Shown one piece after another: positions 16,312 to 26,750 of a stretch of DNA of 64,000 nt. Below the pieces are notes generated by a model that did not search any database, was not told where the DNA came from, and saw only the letters and a program-made list of their open reading frames with translations. Origin of the DNA: Geothrix oryzae (GTDB taxonomy: Bacteria; Acidobacteriota; Holophagae; Holophagales; Holophagaceae); NCBI RefSeq assembly GCF_030295385.1, contig NZ_AP027079.1:806001-870000 (forward strand). The letters are read 5' to 3'. The stretch's first letter is position 1, and each line of letters opens with the position of its first letter. The translations under genes and the position numbers were made by a program.

Positions 16312-17370
16312 GTGCGCCTGCGAATTCTGTCCCTCCTGCTGGGAGCCGCGTTGCTGGTCGGCGGGGAGGACCCCTTCGAGGCGCCTCCGGAGCTGCAGAC
16401 CTTCGCCCGCCAGCACACCATCGGCCAGATGGGGGTCTCGGCGAAGGTCTCGGCCCTGCTCAAGGCCTTCTTCGCTCCGCCGGAGGAGGGTGGACTGGGG
16501 ATCGTCTACGACAATGCCTACACGCGGACGCCACTTGAGGCCTGGCGGGACCGCAAGGCGAACTGCCTCACCCTGACCGCGCTCTATGTGGCAGCCTGCC
16601 GCTCCATCGGTCTCGAGGCCCGCTACGGCGAATCGCTCCGGGTCAGCCGCTGGCGGCGGGTGGGCACCACCGTCCGCTACGAACGCCATGTGGTGGCCGT
16701 AGTACCGACCGGCACCATCGGCCAGGAGCTCGTCGCCGACTTCCTGCCGGAAGTCCGCCGGGATTCCCAGCTCATCGCATCCCTCGAACCCAAGCGGGTG
16801 GTGGCCCTCTTCCACAGCAACCGCGCCGTGGAGCTGCTGGCCGAAGGCAAGCCGGATGAGGCCCTGCACTACGCCCACCACTCGATCGAGGTGGACCCCG
16901 GCCTCGGCGTGGGTTGGAACATCCTGGGGGTCGTCCAGCGGGCCAAGGATCAGGACAAGGAGGCGGAGGTCTCGTTCCGGAAGGCCCTGGAGGTCGATCC
17001 TCGGGACGGCGCGCCCTGCGGGAACATGGAGAACCTCATGCGCGCCCAGGGCCGGGATGAGGAAGCCCGCCGCTTCCGGGAGCGGGGTCTGGAGATCCGC
17101 AAGCGCGACCCCTTCTTCAACGCCTTCCTGGCCGAGGAGGCGCTGGCCGATGAGCAATGGAGCGAGGCGGAGAAGCGCATCAAGCAGGCCATCAAGCTCC
17201 TGCCCCGGGAACCCGAGTTCTACCTGATCCAGGCCCGGGTGAGCCTGGCCCAGGGGCAGACGAAGGATGCCATCAAGGCCCTGGAGAAGGCGCGGAAGTG
17301 GTCCCTCCCCGAAGCGCAATCCCGCTACGACAGCAAACTGGCCCTGCTCAGGAGCCTGAAACCCGTCTGA
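16312..17370 (+). CDS. Exported transglutaminase-like protein with TPR repeats
   Basis: About 352 residues starting at GTG 16312 (GGGAGG at 16301-16306), with a signal peptide-like N-terminus (MRLRILSLLLGAALLVGG). Residues about 65-160 hold a transglutaminase-like core: RKANCLTLTALYVAACRSIG supplies the Cys and YERHVVAVV the His. From about 180 on, TPR repeats follow (NRAVELLAEGKPDEALHYAH; WNILGVVQRAKDQDKEAEVS; EPEFYLIQARVSLAQGQTK). An in-frame ATG at 16291 is less likely because a TTGAAT-N16-TATGTT promoter candidate (16268-16295) overlaps it. Its role is probably periplasmic; the substrate is unknown. Confidence 0.78.
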   Translation: MRLRILSLLLGAALLVGGEDPFEAPPELQTFARQHTIGQMGVSAKVSALLKAFFAPPEEGGLGIVYDNAYTRTPLEAWRDRKANCLTLTALYVAACRSIGLEARYGESLRVSRWRRVGTTVRYERHVVAVVPTGTIGQELVADFLPEVRRDSQLIASLEPKRVVALFHSNRAVELLAEGKPDEALHYAHHSIEVDPGLGVGWNILGVVQRAKDQDKEAEVSFRKALEVDPRDGAPCGNMENLMRAQGRDEEARRFRERGLEIRKRDPFFNAFLAEEALADEQWSEAEKRIKQAIKLLPREPEFYLIQARVSLAQGQTKDAIKALEKARKWSLPEAQSRYDSKLALLRSLKPV

Positions 17371-17385
17371 AGGCCTAGTCGGGGC

Positions 17386-19122
<1,737 letters not shown>

Positions 19123-19218
19123 GGATCCGCCTTCCCTGCCGGGTCGCTCCGGGGAGCGGCCGTCTGGTCAACTCACATCGCTTAACTTGTCGATGTTCAT
19201 TATTTTAGACTTCAACGG

Positions 19219-19236
19219 GCCCCTTTCGGGAGGGGC
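19219..19236 (+). other. Short GC hairpin in the dtd leader
   Basis: Arms GCCCCT (19219-19224) and AGGGGC (19231-19236) with a six-base loop lie in the otherwise AT-rich gap between fadD and dtd. It is too short to call as a terminator and is followed by no T-run; it may simply shape the dtd leader. Confidence 0.3.
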
Positions 19237-19300
19237 GATTATTGCCGGGGCGATGCGGCTTCGGCCTTCGGATCTGGCAGAGTCGAAGCGGAGGCCCTCG

Positions 19301-19735
19301 ATGAAGGCAGTCATCCAGCGCGTGACGCGGGCCTCGGTACGATCCGGGGACCTGGAGGCGACCATCGGTCCCGGCCTGCTGGTGCTGGTGGGCCTCGAAG
19401 CCGGCGACACGGAGGAGACCTGCGCCTGGGCCGCCGCCAAGATCGCCTCCCTGCGCATCTTTGAGGACGGCGACGGGAAGATGAACCTCGGCCTTCAGGA
19501 AGTGGGCGGTGAGATCCTCGCCATCAGCCAGTTCACCCTGGCGGGCAGCATCGCCAAGGGCCGGCGCCCCTCCTTCGACGCGGCCATGAGCCCCGACGCG
19601 GCCCGGGTGCTCTTCCGGAAATTCCTGGACCTGCTCAAGGTCCAGCATCCAGCCGTGAAATCGGGCTTCTTCCAGGAGCACATGGAGGTCGAGCTTCTCA
19701 ACGATGGGCCTGTGACCTTCATTCTGGAGCGCTGA
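19301..19735 (+). CDS. dtd: D-aminoacyl-tRNA deacylase
   Basis: This 144-residue protein starts MKAVIQRVTRASVRSGDLEA and carries the two diagnostic DTD motifs, SQFTLAG (residues about 78-84) and NDGPVTFILE at the C-terminus. The enzyme removes D-amino acids (and Gly from tRNA-Ala) from mischarged tRNA. Length equals the family norm. ATG 19301 is fixed by the family N-terminus; an upstream open stretch from 19187 has no homologous character. It converges with the PAP2 gene, overlapping it by 17 bases at the stops. Confidence 0.95.
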   Translation: MKAVIQRVTRASVRSGDLEATIGPGLLVLVGLEAGDTEETCAWAAAKIASLRIFEDGDGKMNLGLQEVGGEILAISQFTLAGSIAKGRRPSFDAAMSPDAARVLFRKFLDLLKVQHPAVKSGFFQEHMEVELLNDGPVTFILER

Positions 19736-20576
19736 GCCCGCGCGAGAGGAGCGGTGCCAGGGCCAGGGTCAGCCCCGCCAGCACCAGGCCCGCCGCCACA
19801 TCCGTGAGGTAGTGGACGCCGATGTAGACGGTGGCGAACACGATGGCGCCGGCCCAGACCCAGAACAGGGCCGCGAGGCGGGGAAAGCATCGCGTGGCCA
19901 GGAGGGCGGGCAGCACCGAAAGCGCCGTGTGGCCGCTGGGGAACGCATCCAGCGTGGTGGCTTCCGCGCCGCGCAGGAAGGCACGGACGGCCTGGGAGAT
20001 CGCCCCACCGCCCAGCTGGACCGGGGCCAGGGCCTCCGGCACCCGGGGGCCTTCCGCAGGCCACAGGAAATAACCCAGGAACGAGAGGTAGAACCCGAGG
20101 AGGATCGCAAACGCCACCCGCTCGAACCGCGCCGGGCCGAGGCGGACGCGGGCCAGCACCCCCACCGACAGGGGCAGGAAGTAGAAGCTGGCGTAGGCGA
20201 GGTAGACCAGATCCGTGAAGGCCGCGGGCCGGCCGAAAGCCCCCCGCCAGGCCACCGCGAGCGATCCGAACCAGCGCTGGTCCAGGGCGGCGAGCGTGGC
20301 ATCCCAGCGGTGATCATTCACGGCCACCACCAGCGGCTGGAGCAGCAGGAAGACGAGGAGCACCACCAGCACCGGAACGAAGTCCCGCAGGAGGTGGACG
20401 GCCTGCCTCCGGGCCCGGCCGAGTCCCAGACTGAGCACGAGCAGCCCGGCGAAGGTGAAGGCCCGGAGCAGCCAGCCGTCGGGCCGCGCCAGGAGCGTCA
20501 GCGCCAACAGGATGGTCAGCACCAGGACCGTGAGGCGCTCCGAGGGCCGCAGGGCCGAGGCTGCCCCGGCCCTCAT
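19719..20576 (-). CDS. PAP2-superfamily membrane phosphatase/phosphotransferase
   Basis: About 285 residues with roughly six hydrophobic helices. The PAP2 active-site elements PSGHT (in LDAFPSGHTALSVL) and GVHYLTDVAAG (HxxxD) are clear. The Ser-Arg normally found seven residues before that His is replaced by Ala-Thr (FATVYIGVHYLTD), so it may resemble the inositol-phosphotransferase-like branch. The start ATG at 20576 overlaps the stop of the upstream E2-like gene (ATGA), giving tight coupling. It probably acts on a lipid phosphate in the envelope (inference). Confidence 0.82.
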   Translation of the reverse strand: MRAGAASALRPSERLTVLVLTILLALTLLARPDGWLLRAFTFAGLLVLSLGLGRARRQAVHLLRDFVPVLVVLLVFLLLQPLVVAVNDHRWDATLAALDQRWFGSLAVAWRGAFGRPAAFTDLVYLAYASFYFLPLSVGVLARVRLGPARFERVAFAILLGFYLSFLGYFLWPAEGPRVPEALAPVQLGGGAISQAVRAFLRGAEATTLDAFPSGHTALSVLPALLATRCFPRLAALFWVWAGAIVFATVYIGVHYLTDVAAGLVLAGLTLALAPLLSRGLSAPE

Positions 20577-21451
20577 GGCTCCTGCGCCTCCGCTTCCGTC
20601 CCCAGCCATGCGGGCGTTCCCTCCGGCGGCCCCAGCCATCGGCCGGGATCCTCGAGGACCTTCTGGACGAGGACGAGGGCCCGGGCGCAGGAAAAGGCAT
20701 CGTCGATGCGCTCGTCGAAGGTCCAGCGCACGGAAAGGGCCTCCTCCGCGCTCACGCCGTCCCGGGTCGCGAAGGTCGCGCGGCGCGGGGCGGAGACGGC
20801 GCCGAAAATGGAGACGGTGCCGTACTCGTAGAGGTGGTGGAAGACATCGGAGACGCCCACGGAACCGAGGTTGGCCAGGAAGATGCTCGCGTACATGGGG
20901 TCGTCGCGGATCATGAAGCCCGGGTAGAGGTTCCAGTGATCCAGCCCTCGGGCGAGCCCCACCAGCAGGCGCACCACCGGGCCGGGTAGCCGCATGATCA
21001 GGGCGACTTCCTTGTCCACGGCCCGGTCCGTCTCCCGGGCCTCCTCCACCTGGGTGGAGATGCGGGCGGAGAAGGCCGTGAAACTCTCGCCCTCGAAGGC
21101 CGCCAGCTTCACGGTGGCCCCGGGGGCCTCATCCGTGAAGGCCTTCTTGGCGACGAAGGATATCGACACGCCCCGCCGCTGATAGAGCCGTCCCCCCGAG
21201 ACGAAGCGGTTCAGGCGCGGCCGGGTCTCCAGCGCCACGGCGGTGGCGTAGGCCACCAGATGGAAGAGCGTGGCCCGGGGGTGGTGGACGCGGTTGTACG
21301 CCTTGAGCCAGACGCGCGCGGCGGCGATGCGGTAGAGGGACTCCTGGTAGACGCAGCTCTCGTTCCGGCCCCGCATGAGGTAGGGCATGATGCGCCGCAC
21401 CGGGGCCTCGCCGCGGATCAGATCGCCATCGGGACGGGAGAAGAGGGGCAT
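20573..21451 (-). CDS. 2-oxoacid dehydrogenase E2-like (CAT-fold) acyltransferase, catalytic His missing
   Basis: A 292-residue protein with the fold texture of the chloramphenicol acetyltransferase / E2 catalytic domain: N-terminal NRVHHPRATLFHLVAYATAV and ISFVAKKAFTDEAPGATVKL, and a C-terminal segment where E2 enzymes have FDHRxxDG. Here that segment reads FDERIDDAF, so the catalytic His is Glu and the Gly is Ala. No lipoyl domain is present. It starts at ATG 21451 and overlaps the PAP2 gene by 4 bases. Coupling to a lipid phosphatase suggests a lipid- or membrane-linked acyl transfer or binding job rather than pyruvate metabolism (inference). Confidence 0.66.
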   Translation of the reverse strand: MPLFSRPDGDLIRGEAPVRRIMPYLMRGRNESCVYQESLYRIAAARVWLKAYNRVHHPRATLFHLVAYATAVALETRPRLNRFVSGGRLYQRRGVSISFVAKKAFTDEAPGATVKLAAFEGESFTAFSARISTQVEEARETDRAVDKEVALIMRLPGPVVRLLVGLARGLDHWNLYPGFMIRDDPMYASIFLANLGSVGVSDVFHHLYEYGTVSIFGAVSAPRRATFATRDGVSAEEALSVRWTFDERIDDAFSCARALVLVQKVLEDPGRWLGPPEGTPAWLGTEAEAQEP

Positions 21452-21512
21452 GGATCAGGGTCGGCGCGGTGGACCGGCACTGTCAAGAACACCCGGGGAT
21501 CATCTTTTCGCG

Positions 21513-21541
21513 TTGACACCGCAGGGCGGCAGGACTATCCC
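21513..21541 (+). promoter_or_regulatory. Sigma-70-type promoter for the outer-membrane protein gene
   Basis: TTGACA (21513-21518) and TATCCC (21536-21541) are separated by exactly 17 bases in the gap between divergent genes. The predicted transcription start lies about 18 bases upstream of the ATG at 21566. The -35 is a perfect consensus; the -10 is moderate. Confidence 0.6.
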
Positions 21542-21565
21542 TGGGGCAACCTTTCCGGTGCTGCC

Positions 21566-22318
21566 ATGACGATGCGTTCCGCAGGTCTCCGCCTACCCGC
21601 TTCCGGTCTGCTCGCCGCGGGCCTTCTCCTGGCCGGCGCCCCGGCCCGGGCCCAGGAGGCGGCAACGCCCTGGTCCATGACCGTCTATCTCCAGCAGAGC
21701 TGGCCCAAGCAGACGGAGACCAACCGCCAGATCAAGGAGGTCAACGCGGCCCTGGGCTCCTCCTTCAAGACCTGGGACGATGTGGCGAACCTCAACCTCG
21801 GCGTGCAGGCCTTCCGCGACCTGAATCCGCGCTGGAAAGTGGGCCTCGAGCTGGACTACTCCCGCGGGAAGATCGACGGGGCGACCACCCTGGACACGCC
21901 CGCCGGTCCCGCCACGCTCGCCTTCGAGCAGAAGTACACGATCTACGCGGATCTCCTGGCCCTGGCCCAGTTCCGGCCCCTGGGGGGGAACGGCCGCTGG
22001 ATCCCCTTCCTCCAGGCGGGGATCGGTCTGGCCTACGAGAAGGACCGGACCCTCCTGACGCTGCGCAACGACTTCCTGGACGAGACCCTGATCCAGGTCG
22101 ACAACAGCGGCTGGTTCCCCATGTTCACGGTCGGTGCGGGCGTCGATGTCTACTTCTCGAATCGGCGCACCTGGTACGCCGAGGTCGGCGTGAGCTATTC
22201 CTGGGCCCGCCTGAAGCACGATGTCGCCGCGAGCGGCGCCCTGACACCGGGCACCGTCCGGGCCGACACGGATTCCACGGGGCCCAATGCGTGGCTGGGC
22301 ATCGGGCGGAGGTTCTAG
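21566..22318 (+). CDS. Outer-membrane beta-barrel protein, OmpW/opacity-like
   Basis: A 250-residue protein with a signal peptide (LPASGLLAAGLLLAGAPARA-QE). It then shows alternating amphipathic strands rich in aromatic residues (KVGLELDYSRGK, YTIYADLLALAQFRPLG, WYAEVGVSYSWARLKH) and ends with a C-terminal Phe (WLGIGRRF), the classic BAM recognition terminus. It has eight or so predicted strands. The function could be an adhesin, a small channel or structural; nothing specific is readable. ATG 21566 and ATG 21572 are both possible. A good promoter lies immediately upstream and a hairpin terminator downstream. Confidence 0.78.
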   Translation: MTMRSAGLRLPASGLLAAGLLLAGAPARAQEAATPWSMTVYLQQSWPKQTETNRQIKEVNAALGSSFKTWDDVANLNLGVQAFRDLNPRWKVGLELDYSRGKIDGATTLDTPAGPATLAFEQKYTIYADLLALAQFRPLGGNGRWIPFLQAGIGLAYEKDRTLLTLRNDFLDETLIQVDNSGWFPMFTVGAGVDVYFSNRRTWYAEVGVSYSWARLKHDVAASGALTPGTVRADTDSTGPNAWLGIGRRF

Positions 22319-22334
22319 ACCGGAGTCAACGAAA

Positions 22335-22366
22335 CGACGCCCCGGAGGAGGACCCCCGGGGCGTCG
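22335..22366. terminator. GC-rich hairpin between converging genes
   Basis: Arms CGACGCCCCGG (22335-22345) and CCGGGGCGTCG (22356-22366) are perfectly complementary with a 10-base loop. It lies between the outer-membrane protein and the metalloprotease genes that converge here. No T-run follows, so termination efficiency is uncertain. Confidence 0.65.
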
Positions 22367-22387
22367 GACCTGCTTCCCGGTGCTGGA

Positions 22388-25015
22388 TCAGAGCGTCAGG
22401 CGCTGCAGGCTGGCCTTCAGGCTCTCGTCGACGATGGCGAGGCAGTCGGCGAAGTGCGCCTTGGTCTCCTTGCTGAAGCCCGTTTTGGCCGGAGCGGCCT
22501 TGAGCGAAGGCTGCAGGGCGCGCAGCGCCTCCCGGGCCAGGGCCCGCGCGTCGGCGGGCGTGAGGGGGTTGGCCCGTAGCACCTGGGCGCTCAGCTGCCG
22601 CAGGTGCTCCCGCTGCAGGTTGCGCCGCATGACCGAGACCTCGCGCCCGCTCTTCAGCTCCGTCCAGATGGCGCCCTGCAGGGCGTCATAGAGTTCCGAC
22701 AGGCGGAAGGCCTCCTTGGGATTCGTCAGCTTGTCCGGCGCATCCAGAATCCGCTGGGCCACGGCGGGCTGGAACAGCTGGGCCAGCACCTGGGTCTGGG
22801 TCCGCAGCACCCACTGGGCGGGCGAGGGATCCGCGTTCAGCGGCCCGCCGAACCGGTCGGTGGTGAGGCGGGAGAGGAACTCGGGCTTGAAGCGGAAGGC
22901 ATCGACGGAGAAGATGCCGGTCTCCAGCAGCTTCAGGGCCTGGCGCTGGCGGGTGGCGGGGACCGGCGTGATGGGGGCCCGGCCCGTGCCCGCGTGGTCG
23001 CGCAGGTGCACCACGCCGCCGATGTACTTGGCGCTCAGGTTGGCCGAGAGTCCCACCTGCCCCAGGGCCCGCAGCAGGCCGCGGCGCAGGGGCTGGTATT
23101 CCTCGCCATCCTGGAAGGTCCTGGCCTGCAGGCGCTCCCAGAGCTCCTTCGAGAGGCTCAGGCGCTTCTGGTAGAAGGCCAGCGGATCGGAGCCCAGATC
23201 CCGGCGGTTCACTTCAGGATCCATGCCCTCGAGCCCCATGAAGCCGAGAGCCTCCTCGTCCGTACCGTACGCCAGCTGGGGCTCGGAGCTGCGGGCGGCG
23301 ATCTTGGCCAGGGCCCCCTTTTCTTCCGAAGCCGCCAGGGGCTTGTAGCCGTACTCGATGACCCAATGATCGTAGGGCCCCAGGGTGCTCATCACATACT
23401 CGCCCTGGCGCTGGCCCTTGAGCGCCAGGTTCAGCGCGTTGTAGTCCATGACGGAGCCCGTCAGGCCGTGGGTCTTGGTGAATTCCGGATTCGAGATCTG
23501 CTCCATGGAGTAGATCGTCGAAGCCCGGAAGTTGTGGCGCAGGCCGAGCGTGTGGCCCACCTCATGGGTGATCACATCCTTGAGCACCGCGGCCACATAG
23601 GCGTCCTCCTCGGGGCTGCCGGGGGTGATCTCGCCGCGGGTTTCCAGCAGATCGAGGGCGAACCCCATTTCCTGGTGGGCTTCCGCCGCATAGGTGCACA
23701 GGCTGTGGTCGTGCCGGGACAGGAAGGCGTCCTGGGCCTTGGGTGGCAGGGTCTCCCGGGCCTCCGTGCGGCTGCCGCGGGCCCAGACTTCCCCGATGCC
23801 GATGTCGGCGTCCAGGATCTCTCCGGTGCGGGGATCCACCTGGCTGGGTCCGATGGCGAAGCCGATGTCGGTGCCCGTGAGCCAGCGCAGGGAGGCGTGG
23901 CGGGCGTCGTGGGTATCCCAATCCGCATCGGCGGGCTGGACCTTGACCTGGACGGCGTTCTTGAAGCCCTGCTCTTCGAAGGCCTGATTCCAGGCCAGCA
24001 CGCCTTGGGTGATGGCCGGCCGGTATTTCTCCGGAATGTTCCGGTCCAGCCAGAACACGATGGGCTGCTTGGGTTCGGAGAGGGCGGCTGCGGGATCCTT
24101 CTTCTCCAGGCGCCAGCGGTGGATGTAGTGCACCTTGGGATCCACCCGCGTGTCGTCGCCGAAGTCCCAGCGCGTGGTGGCGAAGTAGCCCAGCCGGTCA
24201 TCGGCGAGGCGGGGAGCCATGGGCTGCTCCGGCAGCTTCGCGAAGGAGAAGTGCCAGCCGAGGAACAGACTGCGGATGTCCTCCAGCGTGCCCGGAGGCG
24301 GCACGAAGGGCATGGGGGGCGCCCCGGGCATCTGGATGGGCGGCAGCATGATGCGCGAGAGCGCGTAGTGGGCCTGGACCCGGAAGGCGGCCTGGTCCTC
24401 GCTGCTGCGGACCTTCTCGAAGAAGCTGTTGGAAGGGTCGAACCCGTAGGGTTGGCGGTAGGTGGCTTCCAGCCGCGTGGCCCCCATGGGGATGTCCTTC
24501 AGCAGCAGGGCGTTGGCCTCCACCAGGAAGGATTTCCGCTCGGGGTGGGGTTGGCTCAGCACCGGGGCGCTGGACAGCAGGCTGTCGCTGAAGCCCTCCG
24601 CCACGGCCCGGGCCGCCGGCGAGCCCTCGGGCGCGGTGAAGGTCGTGTTCTTGGCCAGGAGCTGGAGGCTGTTCCCCACGCGGCGGAAGCTCACCAGGTG
24701 GCTGTCATCCATCATGCCGCCGTAGATGCCGCGCTCGCCGGTGCCCCGGGTGCTGCTGACCGCGAAGAAGAAGGGCATGTCCAGCTGCTCGGGCTTCACC
24801 TCGATCCAGACCTTGTCGTCCTTCGTCCAGAGCGTGAAGAGCCCCTTGTGCTCCTTGGCCTCCTTCACGACATCCGCGAAGGGCTTCAGGGCCCCGGGGG
24901 CCGGTGCGGCGGCGGGCGCCGGCGCGGGGGCTTTGCCCCCGTTCGGAGCCGTCTGGGCGGCCAGGCTCAGGCACAACAGGGGCGGGAGCGCGGAAAGGCG
25001 CTGGGGCAGGTACAT
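22388..25015 (-). CDS. Large exported zinc-dependent metalloprotease (DUF5117/DUF4953 type)
   Basis: This 875-residue protein begins with a signal peptide (RLSALPPLLCLSLAAQ) and an Ala/Pro linker. Residues about 95-300 look like the DUF5117 module (GIYGGMMDDSHLVSFRRVGN, NALLLKDIPMGATRLEATYR). The zinc site HEVGHTLGLRHNF (HExxHxxGxxH, near residue 482) and a Met-turn SVMDYNAL follow, which is the metzincin pattern. The C-terminal 350 residues are helical. Such proteins occur in Bacteroidota and Acidobacteriota, often as secreted or periplasmic proteases; targets are unknown. ATG 25015 precedes the signal peptide. Confidence 0.85.
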   Translation of the reverse strand: MYLPQRLSALPPLLCLSLAAQTAPNGGKAPAPAPAAAPAPGALKPFADVVKEAKEHKGLFTLWTKDDKVWIEVKPEQLDMPFFFAVSSTRGTGERGIYGGMMDDSHLVSFRRVGNSLQLLAKNTTFTAPEGSPAARAVAEGFSDSLLSSAPVLSQPHPERKSFLVEANALLLKDIPMGATRLEATYRQPYGFDPSNSFFEKVRSSEDQAAFRVQAHYALSRIMLPPIQMPGAPPMPFVPPPGTLEDIRSLFLGWHFSFAKLPEQPMAPRLADDRLGYFATTRWDFGDDTRVDPKVHYIHRWRLEKKDPAAALSEPKQPIVFWLDRNIPEKYRPAITQGVLAWNQAFEEQGFKNAVQVKVQPADADWDTHDARHASLRWLTGTDIGFAIGPSQVDPRTGEILDADIGIGEVWARGSRTEARETLPPKAQDAFLSRHDHSLCTYAAEAHQEMGFALDLLETRGEITPGSPEEDAYVAAVLKDVITHEVGHTLGLRHNFRASTIYSMEQISNPEFTKTHGLTGSVMDYNALNLALKGQRQGEYVMSTLGPYDHWVIEYGYKPLAASEEKGALAKIAARSSEPQLAYGTDEEALGFMGLEGMDPEVNRRDLGSDPLAFYQKRLSLSKELWERLQARTFQDGEEYQPLRRGLLRALGQVGLSANLSAKYIGGVVHLRDHAGTGRAPITPVPATRQRQALKLLETGIFSVDAFRFKPEFLSRLTTDRFGGPLNADPSPAQWVLRTQTQVLAQLFQPAVAQRILDAPDKLTNPKEAFRLSELYDALQGAIWTELKSGREVSVMRRNLQREHLRQLSAQVLRANPLTPADARALAREALRALQPSLKAAPAKTGFSKETKAHFADCLAIVDESLKASLQRLTL

Positions 25016-25125
25016 GCGGGTCCTCCTCCGATGGGGATGTCCCCTACCATACGCTGCCTTCGTGGGGTTCGTTTAGAGGCTCTCCACGCGGGAGGGCCCG
25101 GGCCAGACGGGCCGCCCCTCTGGAT

Positions 25126-25833
25126 TCAGGCCGCTCCGGCGAGGCCTTCGATCCAGGCGAGGACATCGGCCCGCATCTCCGGACTCAGCCGGTGGTCCAC
25201 CGGGTAGAGGCGGGTGATGTGGGGGATGCCCAGGTCGTCCAGCCACTGATCGGCCCGCTGGGCCCAGGCCACCGGCAGGGTCCGGTCCCGTTCGCCGTGG
25301 CCGATGAAGCCGCGCAGGTGCCCCAGCCACTCCCGGCCGGCGATGCGGGGTTCGAGCTCCGGCAGGATGCGGCCGGAAAGGATGGCGAAGCCGCCCAGCC
25401 GCTCCGGGGCGCTGAGGGCCACGCCGGCGCTCATGATGCCGCCCTGGCTGAACCCGCCGATGACGGTCTGGCGGGCCTCGACGCCGTGGATGGACTGCAT
25501 GCGGTCGACGAACCGGATGAGCGCGTGGCGGCTGGCTTCGGCCTCGGCGACGGTGATCTTCGGACCTTCGGCCGTGAAGGTCACGCGGAACCATCCGTAC
25601 TGGTCGGGTCCGAGCTGGAGCCCTCCCCGGACCAGGACCACCAACGACTCGGTGTCCACCCCCTCCGCCAGGTCGGCCAGGTCCGTCTCCCGGCCGCCCA
25701 CCCCGTGCAGGAGCACCACGAGCGCCTTGGGCCGGGCAGGTGAGGGCAACCGCAGGCGGTAGGACAGGCCGGAAACCGGGTCCAGCTGGAGGGGGCCCAG
25801 CGAAGGAACAGGAGAAGGAGCGGGGGAGGACAT
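25126..25833 (-). CDS. Alpha/beta-hydrolase, phospholipase/carboxylesterase family
   Basis: A 235-residue esterase. The nucleophile elbow is GGFSQGGIMSAG (Ser at about 116), the acid lies in GHGERDRTLPVAWA, and the His in VDHRLSPEM. The oxyanion segment LLHGVGGRETDL sits near residue 40. These features match the small carboxylesterase/phospholipase group (PF02230), which cleaves short acyl esters. There is no signal peptide. It is probably cytoplasmic and monocistronic; yceI follows upstream on the same strand with a 107-base gap. Confidence 0.87.
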   Translation of the reverse strand: MSSPAPSPVPSLGPLQLDPVSGLSYRLRLPSPARPKALVVLLHGVGGRETDLADLAEGVDTESLVVLVRGGLQLGPDQYGWFRVTFTAEGPKITVAEAEASRHALIRFVDRMQSIHGVEARQTVIGGFSQGGIMSAGVALSAPERLGGFAILSGRILPELEPRIAGREWLGHLRGFIGHGERDRTLPVAWAQRADQWLDDLGIPHITRLYPVDHRLSPEMRADVLAWIEGLAGAA

Positions 25834-25940
25834 GAGATCTCCGTCAGGGGCCGAGGTCCGAAGCCGCCGACCTCCCGAAGGCCGTGGGGACGGCCTCCAG
25901 GAGGAGTCGGTGGCGGCCCCGGATGGCCGCGGTTCAGGCC

Positions 25941-26531
25941 TTACTTCTTGGCGGAAGCGGAAACCTTGCCGGCTTCGACATTCAGGCTGATGGCGACCGT
26001 CTCGCCGACGACGCCGGGGAAGGTCTTGATGCCGAACTCGCTGCGGTTGAGGCTGAGGGCGCCGTCCACGAAGCCGGCCACCACGCTGCCGGGCTGCATG
26101 CCGGGCTGGGTTCCAGCATTGGTGATGGGGAAGGTGATGCGCTTGGTGACCCCGTGCATGGTGAAGTCGCCGGTGACCTCCAGCTTGCCCTTGGCCACTT
26201 CCTTCACGGAGGTGCTCTTGAAGGTGACGGTGGGGAACTTCTCGACATCGAAGAAGTCGGGGGACTTGAGGTGCTTGTCGCGGGCCTCATTGTCCGTGGT
26301 GATGCTGGCGGAGTCGATGGTGACCTCGACGCTGGACTTGCTGATGTTCGCGGAGTCCACCTTGATGGTCCCGTTGAACTTCGTGAAGCGGCCGCTGGTC
26401 TTGGCCAGAAGGTGGCCGACCTTGAAGCTGACTTCGCTGTGGACGGGGTCGATCTTGTAGACATCCTGGGCCAGGGCGGGCAGAGCCGCGAGGGCGAGGG
26501 ACGCGAGAAGGACGCGGAAGGGGTGTCGCAT
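25941..26531 (-). CDS. Periplasmic YceI-family lipid-binding protein
   Basis: A 196-residue protein with a signal peptide (MRHPFRVLLASLALAALPALA) followed by the YceI lipocalin-like barrel. Family phrases are VYKIDPVHSEVSFKVGHL, GRFTKFNGTIKVD, FFDVEKFPTVTFKSTSV and GDFTMHGVTKRITFPI. YceI proteins bind polyisoprenoids or amphiphiles in the periplasm. ATG 26531 has GGAGGTCAC directly upstream; the extra upstream frame is not coding. A plausible promoter lies 40-65 bases before the start. Confidence 0.93.
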   Translation of the reverse strand: MRHPFRVLLASLALAALPALAQDVYKIDPVHSEVSFKVGHLLAKTSGRFTKFNGTIKVDSANISKSSVEVTIDSASITTDNEARDKHLKSPDFFDVEKFPTVTFKSTSVKEVAKGKLEVTGDFTMHGVTKRITFPITNAGTQPGMQPGSVVAGFVDGALSLNRSEFGIKTFPGVVGETVAISLNVEAGKVSASAKK

Positions 26532-26568
26532 GTGACCTCCAAAGAATAGGTGTTTCACCATGCAATTA

Positions 26569-26596
26569 AGAATAGGCTTCATTTCTAGAGTTGCAA
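26569..26596 (-). promoter_or_regulatory. Promoter candidate for yceI
   Basis: On the minus strand TTGCAA (26596-26591) and TATTCT (26574-26569) are 16 bases apart, about 40 bases upstream of the yceI ATG. The surrounding 26580-26690 stretch is AT-rich compared with its neighbours, as expected for a promoter. No operator is recognisable. Confidence 0.5.
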
Positions 26597-26750
26597 CACC
26601 TTTTTGGAGAAATTCTTTCGCCCCTCCGGCCGAACGGTCGAAATGTTAGAAAAAAATAAAGATAAATACTCCGTGAGCTCGCTTGGAGCCCTCCAGACCG
26701 CGTCACCCAAGGCCGTTGCTTGCCCCCTGCTTTCGCCCAGGGAAGGGAAT

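Noticed and set aside
22604-25207. Long plus-strand frame opposite the metalloprotease
   Set aside because: Antisense shadow; the metalloprotease on the minus strand carries HExxHxxGxxH and a signal peptide.
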